Shown here: positions 6,587 through 14,443 of the stretch, piece by piece | Numbering within the stretch: the stretch's first letter is position 1 | Layout of the letters: the number at the start of each line of letters is the position of its first letter | Notes under the pieces: model-generated | Databases searched by the model: none | Told to the model about the DNA's origin: nothing | Seen by the model: only the letters and a program-made list of their open reading frames with translations | Program-made: the position numbers and the translations under genes | NCBI GenBank assembly: GCA_029263075.1 | Contig: JAJCYE010000020.1 | Span: forward strand, 1-35,720 | DNA from: Actinomycetes bacterium | GTDB taxonomy: Bacteria; Actinomycetota; CADDZG01; JAHWKV01 | DNA length: 35,720 nt | Direction: 5' to 3'

Positions 6587-7876
6587 CTAGCCGTTCACGA
6601 TTGCCGGGTCCTCAACTTCAACCGGAGACACAATTGCGGGTGGCGTAACCGGAGTCGGCGAAGGGACCACAGGAGACGCCGGAGGGGGAACCTGAGCCGG
6701 CGGCGTGACCGCAGGCGGGCCACCTTCGGAGGCAATTCCGTTGCTTTCAACCAGATCCTGAATGGTGAGCGCCTTGGGCGGCGACGGCATCAACCTCACC
6801 GGGCCTACCGACTGGATAATCACCGGCGTGCCTACTTCCACCCGGTCGAAAAGCTCTTCCACGTCAGACATCCTCATCCGTATGCATCCGTGCGAGGCGT
6901 TGTATCCCATCGAGTTGTCGGCGGTGGTTCCGTGGATCCGGATGCCCGGGCTGTTGAGGTTCATCGCCCGGGTACCCAACGGGTTGTTCGGGCCGGGGCC
7001 GATTTTGGCCGGGAGCTTTGCCCCCCACTGGCCGGGCTTGGTGGCCGGGTTGACCCAAGTCGGGCGGAAGCGCTTTTGGACGATCTTGAACGGACCTATC
7101 GGAGTGGGGTACTTGGGAAGACCCGTCGCCACGTCGTAGGTCTTCACCAAACGCTCCCCGTCGTAGTGGTAGAGCTTGTTCTCGCCCACCTTGACGACGA
7201 TGACGTCCTTGAAGTTCGCTTTGGTCACCGCCGGGGCGATCGGCTTGCCCACAAGGTCAACGCCGGAGGTGCCTTCGGCCGTCACATTTTTGAGGGCTCG
7301 GGTGGCCTCTTTTTCGTCGAGCGCGAAGCCTGCCGTGCCATCGGTGATTTTCGGGGTCCCGCCCACCACCGCTACAGATGCGTCCACCGGAGCCCTGTTG
7401 ACCGCAGCGGCAATTTTGTTGACGATCTCCTCCGCCTTGCCGTCTCCAGCCCGGGTCTTGACCTCCAGGGCATGGCCCACCGACATTCCCGTTATCCGGT
7501 ACCAGAGGCGCTTAAAACTCGGAATGTCCCGGTGGAGTTTCAGCGCCTGGGCGTAAACCTCATCAACATTTGTCGACGCACCAAGTTCGCGCCGGGTGGT
7601 GGTCTGCATCAGCTTGCCGTCCAGCGTGATGGGGATGGGAACATCGAGAGGCGCTTCGAACCTCTGGTGAAGCTTTTCGATTGCGGCCGCTTTGTTCAGA
7701 CCCGCAAGTTCTATGCCCCCGACCTGGAACCCGTTCAGGTTGACCTTGGATCCTGAAGACTCCAAGCGCACCGCCGCGGCCGCACCCCCCACGCCGATGA
7801 CAAGTAGGAACGACGTCACTCCGACCACCCATGTGAGTAGTTGGAATCTGCGGATTGAGCGGTTGCCTGATTTCAT
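6587..7876 (-). CDS. L,D-transpeptidase (YkuD) with N-terminal anchor and peptidoglycan-binding domain
   Basis: Forms 3-3 cross-links in peptidoglycan, or attaches proteins to it, outside the membrane. It is 429 residues. There is a cytoplasmic basic start, one membrane segment (about 12-35), a domain resembling the PG_binding_4 module found in VanW and YkuD proteins (about 45-210), then the YkuD catalytic domain (about 223-357) with IHGT (His315) and SHGCIRM (His329, catalytic Cys331). A Pro-rich tail of some 60 residues follows. ATG at 7876 was chosen over an ATG 15 codons upstream because AAGG lies seven bases before it and the signal anchor then begins properly. The gene is convergent with the PDZ-TPR lipoprotein, 11 bases apart, and divergent from the zincin. 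Confidence 0.92.
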   Translation of the reverse strand: MKSGNRSIRRFQLLTWVVGVTSFLLVIGVGGAAAAVRLESSGSKVNLNGFQVGGIELAGLNKAAAIEKLHQRFEAPLDVPIPITLDGKLMQTTTRRELGASTNVDEVYAQALKLHRDIPSFKRLWYRITGMSVGHALEVKTRAGDGKAEEIVNKIAAAVNRAPVDASVAVVGGTPKITDGTAGFALDEKEATRALKNVTAEGTSGVDLVGKPIAPAVTKANFKDVIVVKVGENKLYHYDGERLVKTYDVATGLPKYPTPIGPFKIVQKRFRPTWVNPATKPGQWGAKLPAKIGPGPNNPLGTRAMNLNSPGIRIHGTTADNSMGYNASHGCIRMRMSDVEELFDRVEVGTPVIIQSVGPVRLMPSPPKALTIQDLVESNGIASEGGPPAVTPPAQVPPPASPVVPSPTPVTPPAIVSPVEVEDPAIVNG

Positions 7877-8004
7877 TGGTTGACCTTGTAGTTGGAGCCG
7901 ACTTTGCACGAACAGGACCATTGTGCTACTGAACCCGGGGAAAGAGAATACCCGGCGCCCCGACGAAATATCCGCGCGACCCTTCGTAAAACCTCGATCC
8001 CGTG

Positions 8005-8010
8005 CACTAT
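8005..8010 (+). promoter_or_regulatory. -10 element of the zincin gene
   Basis: CACTAT is followed by six bases and the ATG at 8017. A weak -35 (TTCGTA, 7983-7988) lies 16 bases upstream. The arrangement is leaderless. Confidence 0.45.
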
Positions 8011-8016
8011 TGACGG

Positions 8017-8376
8017 ATGAAACCAGGCCTTAGTTCCGAAGAGTTCGAAGAACTTGTAGATCTTGCGATGCAGGAGTTGCCGGCAGAACTCATGGACCGC
8101 ATCAGCAATCTGGAAATCGCAGTTGAGAGCCGCCCTCCCCGCACCGCCGAGGATGCCGAGATCCTGGGGCTCTACGAGGGGGTTCCGTTGACCGAGCGGG
8201 GGAACGACTACTTCGGCGTCATGCCCGACCTGATCACGCTGTTTAAAGTCAACATCGAGGATGAAGCCTCAGACGCGGCCGGGGTAAAAGAGGTGATCCG
8301 GGTGACCGTGCTTCACGAGGTCGCCCACCACTTCGGGATTGACGATGACCGGCTTGAACAGCTCGGCTGGGACTAG
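8017..8376 (+). CDS. Minimal zincin-like metallopeptidase family protein
   Basis: A 119-residue protein of the Zincin_1 (PF06262-type) family. It has HEVAHHFGIDDDRL, with the zinc motif H100-E-x2-H104 followed by GIDDDRL, the family's C-terminal signature, and DLITLFKVNIE before it. There is no signal peptide, so it is cytoplasmic. The substrate is unknown and proteolysis is not established for most members. A member sits beside the DUF3499 gene and whiB2 in mycobacteria (from memory), supporting orthology. It stops four bases from the end of the convergent DUF5719 gene. Confidence 0.92.
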   Translation: MKPGLSSEEFEELVDLAMQELPAELMDRISNLEIAVESRPPRTAEDAEILGLYEGVPLTERGNDYFGVMPDLITLFKVNIEDEASDAAGVKEVIRVTVLHEVAHHFGIDDDRLEQLGWD

Positions 8377-8380
8377 GGCC

Positions 8381-9772
8381 CTAAGGAACCACCGATCCGG
8401 AAGTACTTGAGAAATCCGAGAACTGACCGCCCAGGAACGACTGACTCTCAACCGCCAGCACCGGAGCATCCGCCTCCACCACCGCAGTTGCCAGATTCCC
8501 GCCGAGGTAGGGCGTGATGTCGACAACCAGTTTGCGGCCCGGCTCCACGGTCAGTGAAGCCAGTTCGGGGGGAATCGCCTCCCCGCCTTCGGTCAGCAGG
8601 GTCACCTTTACCTGGGTGGGGTTTTGGCCCGTGTTCACCAGACTCAGGGTTGCCACGCCGCCACTGGGCGATCCGGCCGGGACTGCCCACCTCCGGGCCG
8701 GCGCCGTGACCCCAAGAACCGATTCGTAGGAACGGTTGCTCTCAACCACCCCGGCAGTCCTGCGCTCGGCGACCACAGCAACGTCGTTGGTAGACGTCAG
8801 CTGAACTCCGTAGCTGGTGCCCCGGGGGAGGTGGTCCGACACCTTGATCGCCACCTGCCTGCCGGCCGGCACGGGGACCTCCGATAGCTCGGGCGGGGCC
8901 GAACGCTCCCCATCGGTCATAAAGACGACGCCGACCAAAGCCTCCCGGGTACCCGGGTTCACCACCAGGATGGTTTCTTCACCGTCGGTCGGCACCAATC
9001 CGGCGGCGAAGATCCACTCGTTGGACCCCTTCCTGACGCCCAAGTCGAGCGATATCCCATTGCCCCCGCCGCTGGTCACGTTCGAGTAGCGGGAGACCAC
9101 CACCCGGCCGCGGGATGCCTCCACGTCGATACCGAAGTTCGGCTCTTCCTGCAGGTAGTCGGATATGTAAACCGACGCCTGGGAAAACGACCGAATAACG
9201 AGGTCCTTGAGGCGTGCCGGTACAACTTCTTTGTCCCCGGCCAGCAATCTCACCTGGACCACCGCCTCCTCGCGGAAAGGATTGGAGATCAGCAGGTAGT
9301 GGTCGTCTCCCCGCGAGGTGCTGCCGGAAGCGAACAACCACCGGGACGCCGGCTGCGCCGAACACCGGGAGGCGGCCGCTCCCCTGCCTGCGCCGGACAC
9401 CACCAACTGGGTGAGGTTGTTGCCGCCGAACGCCTCCACCAACCCCGTTGCATCCGGAACGCTGAAGTCCGAAACAGCCTTGTTGCCGGTGCTGAGTGCG
9501 GGAATGCTGATCTGATCCACAATCGACTGCGCAGACCCGCCGATTGAAGATCGCCGCAGGCCCAGAGCCGACGAGGCGAGATTGGCGGTGGACATGATGG
9601 CGTCTTTGGCGTCTCCGGGAGGGACCGGGCAGTACCAACCGGTCGAAATGAACTGTCCGGCTTCGACCCGGTTGGCTTCAACCGACCTTGTGGGCACGGT
9701 CAGCTCAAGCAGCAGCCCCACGCTGAGGACACCAAGAACAACGGCGATGAAGACTATCTCGGAGCGTTTCAT
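8381..9772 (-). CDS. DUF5719 family membrane-anchored protein
   Basis: A 463-residue protein with one N-terminal membrane segment (about 5-25) and a large extracellular beta-rich region that starts with GWYCPVP (about 45-51), the hallmark I associate with DUF5719. Its later part is built from repeated beta units (LVVNPGTREALVGVVF; LSLVNTGQNPTQVKVTLL; LLISNPFREEAVVQVRLL), suggesting tandem immunoglobulin-like domains. The ATG at 9772 overlaps the stop of the large glycosyltransferase (ATGA), so the two are co-translated. This pairing occurs in other actinobacteria. A role in export or decoration of the glycan made by the transferase is inferred, not shown. Confidence 0.85.
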   Translation of the reverse strand: MKRSEIVFIAVVLGVLSVGLLLELTVPTRSVEANRVEAGQFISTGWYCPVPPGDAKDAIMSTANLASSALGLRRSSIGGSAQSIVDQISIPALSTGNKAVSDFSVPDATGLVEAFGGNNLTQLVVSGAGRGAAASRCSAQPASRWLFASGSTSRGDDHYLLISNPFREEAVVQVRLLAGDKEVVPARLKDLVIRSFSQASVYISDYLQEEPNFGIDVEASRGRVVVSRYSNVTSGGGNGISLDLGVRKGSNEWIFAAGLVPTDGEETILVVNPGTREALVGVVFMTDGERSAPPELSEVPVPAGRQVAIKVSDHLPRGTSYGVQLTSTNDVAVVAERRTAGVVESNRSYESVLGVTAPARRWAVPAGSPSGGVATLSLVNTGQNPTQVKVTLLTEGGEAIPPELASLTVEPGRKLVVDITPYLGGNLATAVVEADAPVLAVESQSFLGGQFSDFSSTSGSVVP

Positions 9773-12700
9773 TGTCGGCGCTCCTTTCCCGACGAAGCGG
9801 AGGTCCCGGCCATCGCCAGGACGGCGAGCAGCAGGATCACCTGAACCACCAGCCACAAAAAGCGGATCCAGTGTTGCCCGAAGTAGACGCGGACCTCGCC
9901 CGAAGCCTCGGGCTTCAACTCGAAACGGTTGGCCCAACCGAAAGCCTCGCTCTGTTCCAGCTGGGTATCGCCAACCGAGGCCTTCCAGCCCTTGTTGTAG
10001 TTGTCGCCGAGCAGCACCTGCGAGTGGGCAGTACGCGGGAGATCTCCGGTGAACTTGCTGGGCGAGCGGGCGGGAATCGAGCGGCCGCCGGTCCAATCCA
10101 CGACCATCACCGAGCTCGGGTTGCTCTGCGTGACCACCTCTTCGCTCAGCGCCACCGGGGCCAACGACGCCCGCGGCAGCCACTGGAGGTTGCGGAAGAT
10201 CGCCACCGCGCCCTGCTGCTGTTCAAGGGCTATGTCACGCTGGCGTCCGAGGGCCTCGATGGTTGCTTCGTCGTTCGGGTCGGCAACAATGAACCTGACG
10301 GTAGCCGGGGCCAGCAGGTGCCCGGCAAGGTGAAGGCGGCGGCCCATCAGGGCGTCAATCACGCTATCCATACGGGCCTCGCCTTGGGCCGGCGGCGGCT
10401 GGAACGCGTCGAGCATGGTCAGGCCTTGGGAGGTTGTCAAAAAGTACTCGGGACCATCGGACGGCTTGAGGCCGGTACGCACCGGGCTTGACCACCGGCT
10501 TCCTAGCCAGAGGACGCGGAAGTCGCCCACCTCCTGGGCCGTAGATTTCATGAACGATGCGATCGAAGCCGCCTCTTCCGAGGTGCCGCCGGCGAAGGTG
10601 GGGGCCGGCCGATCCCAACCCGCTAGCTGCGGCGCCCATCCGATGAGAACCCCAACCCCCAGAGTCACAACCAGAGCGGGAACGGCGATCTTGTGACGCC
10701 AGCCGAATGCGTGCCTGGGCAGTTCCTCCGACACCCCTTCGGCAAGGTGCCCGCTCAACAGGGCGAGAATGGCAAGCGGCGCCACCAGCCACATAGCCGG
10801 AGAAGCTACGAGCGGAGGCAGGAAGCCCTTCCCGGCAAAACCCCCGATCAGACCGAACACCATCAACGGGAGGCTCAGCAGCCGGGCCTCACTTCGCCTG
10901 GCGGGGCCCACCAGCGCCAACGCCCCCAGCAGTATTCCCGGGACCACCAGGGCCCCCAGGCTTCCCCCGAGATCCAACAGGAACATTTCCCGGAATGAGA
11001 ATTCACGCCACAACGGATACAGCCACCCGCCCAAGCCGGAGAACAGGGGGCCGAGGATCGCCCCGCTGGGTCGCAAACCCTCAAACGACCACGGAATGAG
11101 CACCACAAGCGCCAGAGGCACCGCAAGCATGAGGAAGCGGAATCGTCGGAGGGCGGGTGCAGAAAATCCGGTAGATGTCGCCCGGCCGACGCCCATGGTC
11201 GCAAACAGCAACAGGATCGCCAGTAGGGCCGAAGGCGCAAGGGCAAAGATCGGGGCGAGGAGAAGCGCCATCCGGCCGGTAGAAGTCAACAGCGAGTCAC
11301 TGTTCGCCGGCACAGGGGTACGCATTTCAGCCCATCCCGATGCCTCCTCCCCCGACCCGAGCGTCCGCAACGCCATCAAGAGGACAAAAGGCATACCCGC
11401 GTAGAGAGCAAGCCCTCCCAGGTCACCGTTGGACAGGATCAGTTGGAGCACAGGATTTAAGGCATAGACCCCCAGCGCCACCACCCTGGCGGGACGCCTC
11501 TTGGCCGACGAACCCACCAGGCGGTTGATCCCAACCAGGCCGATGGTAAGCAGGATGAGGATCATCAGCTTCTGGGCCAGACCGGGGCGCCCGAAGCCTA
11601 GGAGGCTGAACACCCACAGGATCGGAAAGGCGGTTGGGGCCGCCGACTCGGTGCCCAAAGAGGTATCCCGCCAACCAGAGAGATAGTCGCCGATCAGGCG
11701 GCCGGTAGCCTCGGGAAACGGCCAAATGCTCCCACCTGCCAGAGGCTCGCCGAACAAAAATCCCCGCATTGCGATCAACCCCAGCAGGACGATCAGAAAG
11801 GTGGCTATGGTCATAGGCTCGCGTGCCCAAACGGCAAAGGCCTGTTTCAGCCCCGTAAAGGACAGCCGTTTAACGGACTTGGCTCCGACTGCGAGCGTGC
11901 CGTGTTCCCACTGCCGAACCCGGCGTTCAACCTGTAGCCGGAATCGTTGTGAATCCCGGACCATCAAGCTGCGGATCTGGCGGTCGGGCACGGTTCGGCG
12001 CTTCTGGACCGCCCGCCGCCGCAACATCAAGTTGGGGAAAGACCGGACGAAGTCAATGAACGCCCGCGGATAGTCGGAGGACTCGTCAACCCTCCTCAAT
12101 AAAAGCAAGGCCAACATCCGCCCGAGTCCCAGCAGCAGCGACACCGTTAGGGCAAACACCATCCGGGGGGCACTGGCGTTCTTGGCGATGGTTCTCCACT
12201 GGTTCCGCCGGGCCAGGTGGCCCTTGGAGGGCACCCCCCGGCTAACCCGGCGTTGACCGTTAGAGAAGGCGCCGGCGTGGCGGTAGCGAGCGTGCGGCTC
12301 AACCATGACCTTAAATCCGGCCAGGCGGGCCCTCAAGCACAGGTCGAGGTCCTCACCAAAGGCGAAGTAGGCCCCGTCCCACAGACCGCATCGCTCGGCC
12401 AGTTGGCGGGACACCAACATGCAGGCATTGGTGACGAACAAACTTTCGGTCAGGTTTTCGTGTTGACCCTGGTCGATCTCGCCCTCTTCCAGGCCCGAAT
12501 ACGGGATGCAGAACTGATCTGCCGACATACCGACCTCGACCAGCACCTCCGGTCGGTCCCAGTCCAGGCCCTTCGCGCCGATAACTCCGGCGCCGGTGCT
12601 GATGGATGCCTCAACCATCGTGTGGATGGCGTCGGGGTCAAGGACCACGTCATCGTGCATAAACAGGAAGTAGTCGGCGCTTGAGGTCCGGGAGGATGAC

Positions 12701-12951
12701 TCCAGGCCGGCGTTGGCCGCGGCCCCGAATCCCAGGTTGCGGTCGGAACGGACCAACTCGGCGTTCCGGGCGTACCTGGAAACCGTGGCCGCGGCCTCGG
12801 TGCGAGAGCCATTGTCGATAACGACGAGGTCGAGGGAGCTATAGATCTGGTGCCGTAGGGAGTCCAGGCTCGCCGGCAACCAGGCTCCACCGTTGTGGGT
12901 AACCAGGACGACCAGAACGCGCGGGTCAGCCTCAAATCTCGTTTCGTTCAT
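9769..12951 (-). CDS. Large membrane glycosyltransferase, family 2 head plus polytopic domain
   Basis: A 1060-residue protein. Residues 10-250 are a GT-A family 2 domain: VLVVLVTHNGGAWLPASLD, then VVIDNGS, RNLGFGAAANAG, an HDD metal-binding triad (99-101) and FGEDLDLCLRARLAGF (acid/base region). After a basic linker there are many membrane segments (about 395-800) and an extracytoplasmic C-terminal part ending in a last membrane helix. It probably transfers a sugar from a nucleotide donor to a lipid-linked or envelope acceptor; the acceptor is unknown. The start is ATG at 12951 with only a weak AGG upstream; a TTG 16 codons earlier, five bases after a TATAAT, is a real alternative. It is coupled to the DUF5719 gene by a 4-base overlap. 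Confidence 0.85.
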   Translation of the reverse strand: MNETRFEADPRVLVVLVTHNGGAWLPASLDSLRHQIYSSLDLVVIDNGSRTEAAATVSRYARNAELVRSDRNLGFGAAANAGLESSSRTSSADYFLFMHDDVVLDPDAIHTMVEASISTGAGVIGAKGLDWDRPEVLVEVGMSADQFCIPYSGLEEGEIDQGQHENLTESLFVTNACMLVSRQLAERCGLWDGAYFAFGEDLDLCLRARLAGFKVMVEPHARYRHAGAFSNGQRRVSRGVPSKGHLARRNQWRTIAKNASAPRMVFALTVSLLLGLGRMLALLLLRRVDESSDYPRAFIDFVRSFPNLMLRRRAVQKRRTVPDRQIRSLMVRDSQRFRLQVERRVRQWEHGTLAVGAKSVKRLSFTGLKQAFAVWAREPMTIATFLIVLLGLIAMRGFLFGEPLAGGSIWPFPEATGRLIGDYLSGWRDTSLGTESAAPTAFPILWVFSLLGFGRPGLAQKLMILILLTIGLVGINRLVGSSAKRRPARVVALGVYALNPVLQLILSNGDLGGLALYAGMPFVLLMALRTLGSGEEASGWAEMRTPVPANSDSLLTSTGRMALLLAPIFALAPSALLAILLLFATMGVGRATSTGFSAPALRRFRFLMLAVPLALVVLIPWSFEGLRPSGAILGPLFSGLGGWLYPLWREFSFREMFLLDLGGSLGALVVPGILLGALALVGPARRSEARLLSLPLMVFGLIGGFAGKGFLPPLVASPAMWLVAPLAILALLSGHLAEGVSEELPRHAFGWRHKIAVPALVVTLGVGVLIGWAPQLAGWDRPAPTFAGGTSEEAASIASFMKSTAQEVGDFRVLWLGSRWSSPVRTGLKPSDGPEYFLTTSQGLTMLDAFQPPPAQGEARMDSVIDALMGRRLHLAGHLLAPATVRFIVADPNDEATIEALGRQRDIALEQQQGAVAIFRNLQWLPRASLAPVALSEEVVTQSNPSSVMVVDWTGGRSIPARSPSKFTGDLPRTAHSQVLLGDNYNKGWKASVGDTQLEQSEAFGWANRFELKPEASGEVRVYFGQHWIRFLWLVVQVILLLAVLAMAGTSASSGKERRQ

Positions 12952-13004
12952 TGTGGCGACCTGGTCCAGAACAAAGGGGAGAGCCTCCTCAAGGCCCAAA
13001 GGGC

Positions 13005-13010
13005 ATTATA
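13005..13010 (-). promoter_or_regulatory. -10 element TATAAT upstream of the large glycosyltransferase
   Basis: A perfect TATAAT on the minus strand, 53 bases upstream of the ATG at 12951 and five bases upstream of an in-frame TTG at 12999. The -35 is weak (AAGTTC at 17 bases). It either drives a leader of about 45 bases or makes the TTG a leaderless start. Confidence 0.5.
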
Positions 13011-13055
13011 TGTCCGAGGTGGGACCGGAACTTTTCTCCAGTACGGAGCGTGGAG

Positions 13056-14384
13056 CTACGACTTGCGACGGGATCGGGGAGCGGCGGGGGGTTTCGGGGA
13101 ACGCCCCGATGGCCCTTCGGGCTTCGGCTTTGCCGGTGTTGCTTTGTCGCCGGACGCCCCCCGCCTGGCCCTGGGCGCAGGACCGGCCGGCGGATTATCG
13201 GCGAACATTTCCTCCGGCGAGTCGATCAGGTAGTCACGTACCAACTCGGCGCGAGTAAGTGGGTTGGCCATCGCCTGGGTGCGGGCCGGGTCCGGCTCGT
13301 CGACTGGCTTTCCCGGGCCAATGGAGCCAGGCGGCCGGGTGCCGAACGGGGCGGGCAGATCTTCCGGATCAAAACGGCGGACCGGCGGATCAAAGGCGAA
13401 CGCCGGGTCGGGCCGGCCGGGGGCCGGCTGGATATCTCTGAACTCGCGGCTCTGAGCGGGAGGCGGTTCAGGCGCCCTCTCCTGCGTGGGCGGGCGGAAG
13501 CTCCGGGAGGTCGACATCGGTGGCGGTGCTTTGACCGGGGGTAGGGCCGGGGTCAGGGGCTTGGGGGGCGGCGACTCCTCCAGGGCCTTGCCGATCTTGC
13601 GTTTACTGCCTCGCCCGATTGTGTCGCTGAGCTGCTGAAATAGTTCGATCAGCCGCTGGTCACGGGCCCGGTAGAGTTGCTCGTCGCGGGCCTGCAGGTA
13701 CCCGGTCAGGTGTTCGACCATCTGCTCGACGGTAGAGCGCCCTGCTTCGACGGTGTCCCTGCCCGCAGTGGAGGTCCGTTCCATGGCCTCCTGCTTGGCC
13801 GAGTTGACGGCCTGCTTTAGCTCCTTCAGTTCGTTCTCCGACATGGTTACCAGGGTCTGGACCACCTCAACCTGATCCTCACGCATGTCGGCCAGAAGCG
13901 ACGCCGACTCCTCGCCTATCCGATCTCCGATGGCAACGGCGGAAACCTCGAGATCCCGGCGGAGTTGCCCGGGCAGATCGCCCAGTTCGGCCACCCTCTG
14001 TGCGAGTTGGAGAATGGCTTCTTCGATGGCCTCGATCCGAGGAATCAGCCCCTCCGCTGCCGATTTGGCCTGCGCGGACTCGAGCTTTGCCGCAATCGCC
14101 CCCACGGCGTCCAAGAGGTTGTCGGCGAGGGTGTTGGAAAGACTTTCGTTGTTCTTGGCTATTACGTCGATGAGCGCTTCGTCCCGCTTGTCGATCAACT
14201 CGCGCAGCCCCGAGAGTTCCTCTTCCGCTTTGACGAGTGCGGTTTTGGCCCCGAAAACCGTTTCGACCAGCATGCGCCGTTCCCGGGCCTGATCGGCCAG
14301 AGCAGACGACAACAGCGCGTCTATCCGATCTGAGTCTTCACCTTCGCCGGTGTCTGGGGAATCCACATTCACGCTTTCGAGCAT
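13056..14384 (-). CDS. Coiled-coil protein with proline-rich C-terminus, unknown function
   Basis: A 442-residue cytoplasmic protein without signal or membrane segment. Residues about 20-270 are predicted long helices with heptad-like Leu/Ala/Glu spacing (IDKRDEALIDVIAKNNESLS; ELKELKQAVNSAKQEAMER), typical of coiled coils. From about 275 to the end the sequence is Pro/Arg/Ala-rich and probably disordered, apart from a short conserved-looking helix LTRAELVRDYLIDSPEEMF (about 375-395). It recalls DivIVA-like or polar scaffold proteins only in general architecture; I do not recognise a family. The ATG at 14384 follows TAGCAT by eight bases, suggesting leaderless expression. Confidence 0.75.
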   Translation of the reverse strand: MLESVNVDSPDTGEGEDSDRIDALLSSALADQARERRMLVETVFGAKTALVKAEEELSGLRELIDKRDEALIDVIAKNNESLSNTLADNLLDAVGAIAAKLESAQAKSAAEGLIPRIEAIEEAILQLAQRVAELGDLPGQLRRDLEVSAVAIGDRIGEESASLLADMREDQVEVVQTLVTMSENELKELKQAVNSAKQEAMERTSTAGRDTVEAGRSTVEQMVEHLTGYLQARDEQLYRARDQRLIELFQQLSDTIGRGSKRKIGKALEESPPPKPLTPALPPVKAPPPMSTSRSFRPPTQERAPEPPPAQSREFRDIQPAPGRPDPAFAFDPPVRRFDPEDLPAPFGTRPPGSIGPGKPVDEPDPARTQAMANPLTRAELVRDYLIDSPEEMFADNPPAGPAPRARRGASGDKATPAKPKPEGPSGRSPKPPAAPRSRRKS

Positions 14385-14392
14385 ACCGGGTA

Positions 14393-14398
14393 ATGCTA
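14393..14398 (-). promoter_or_regulatory. -10 element of the coiled-coil gene
   Basis: TAGCAT on the minus strand, then eight bases, then the ATG at 14384. No good -35 is seen. The arrangement is leaderless. Confidence 0.45.
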
Positions 14399-14443
14399 TT
14401 CCCCCAACCGCCCGTTGCCCGGATTGTTGTGCCTGAAAACGTC

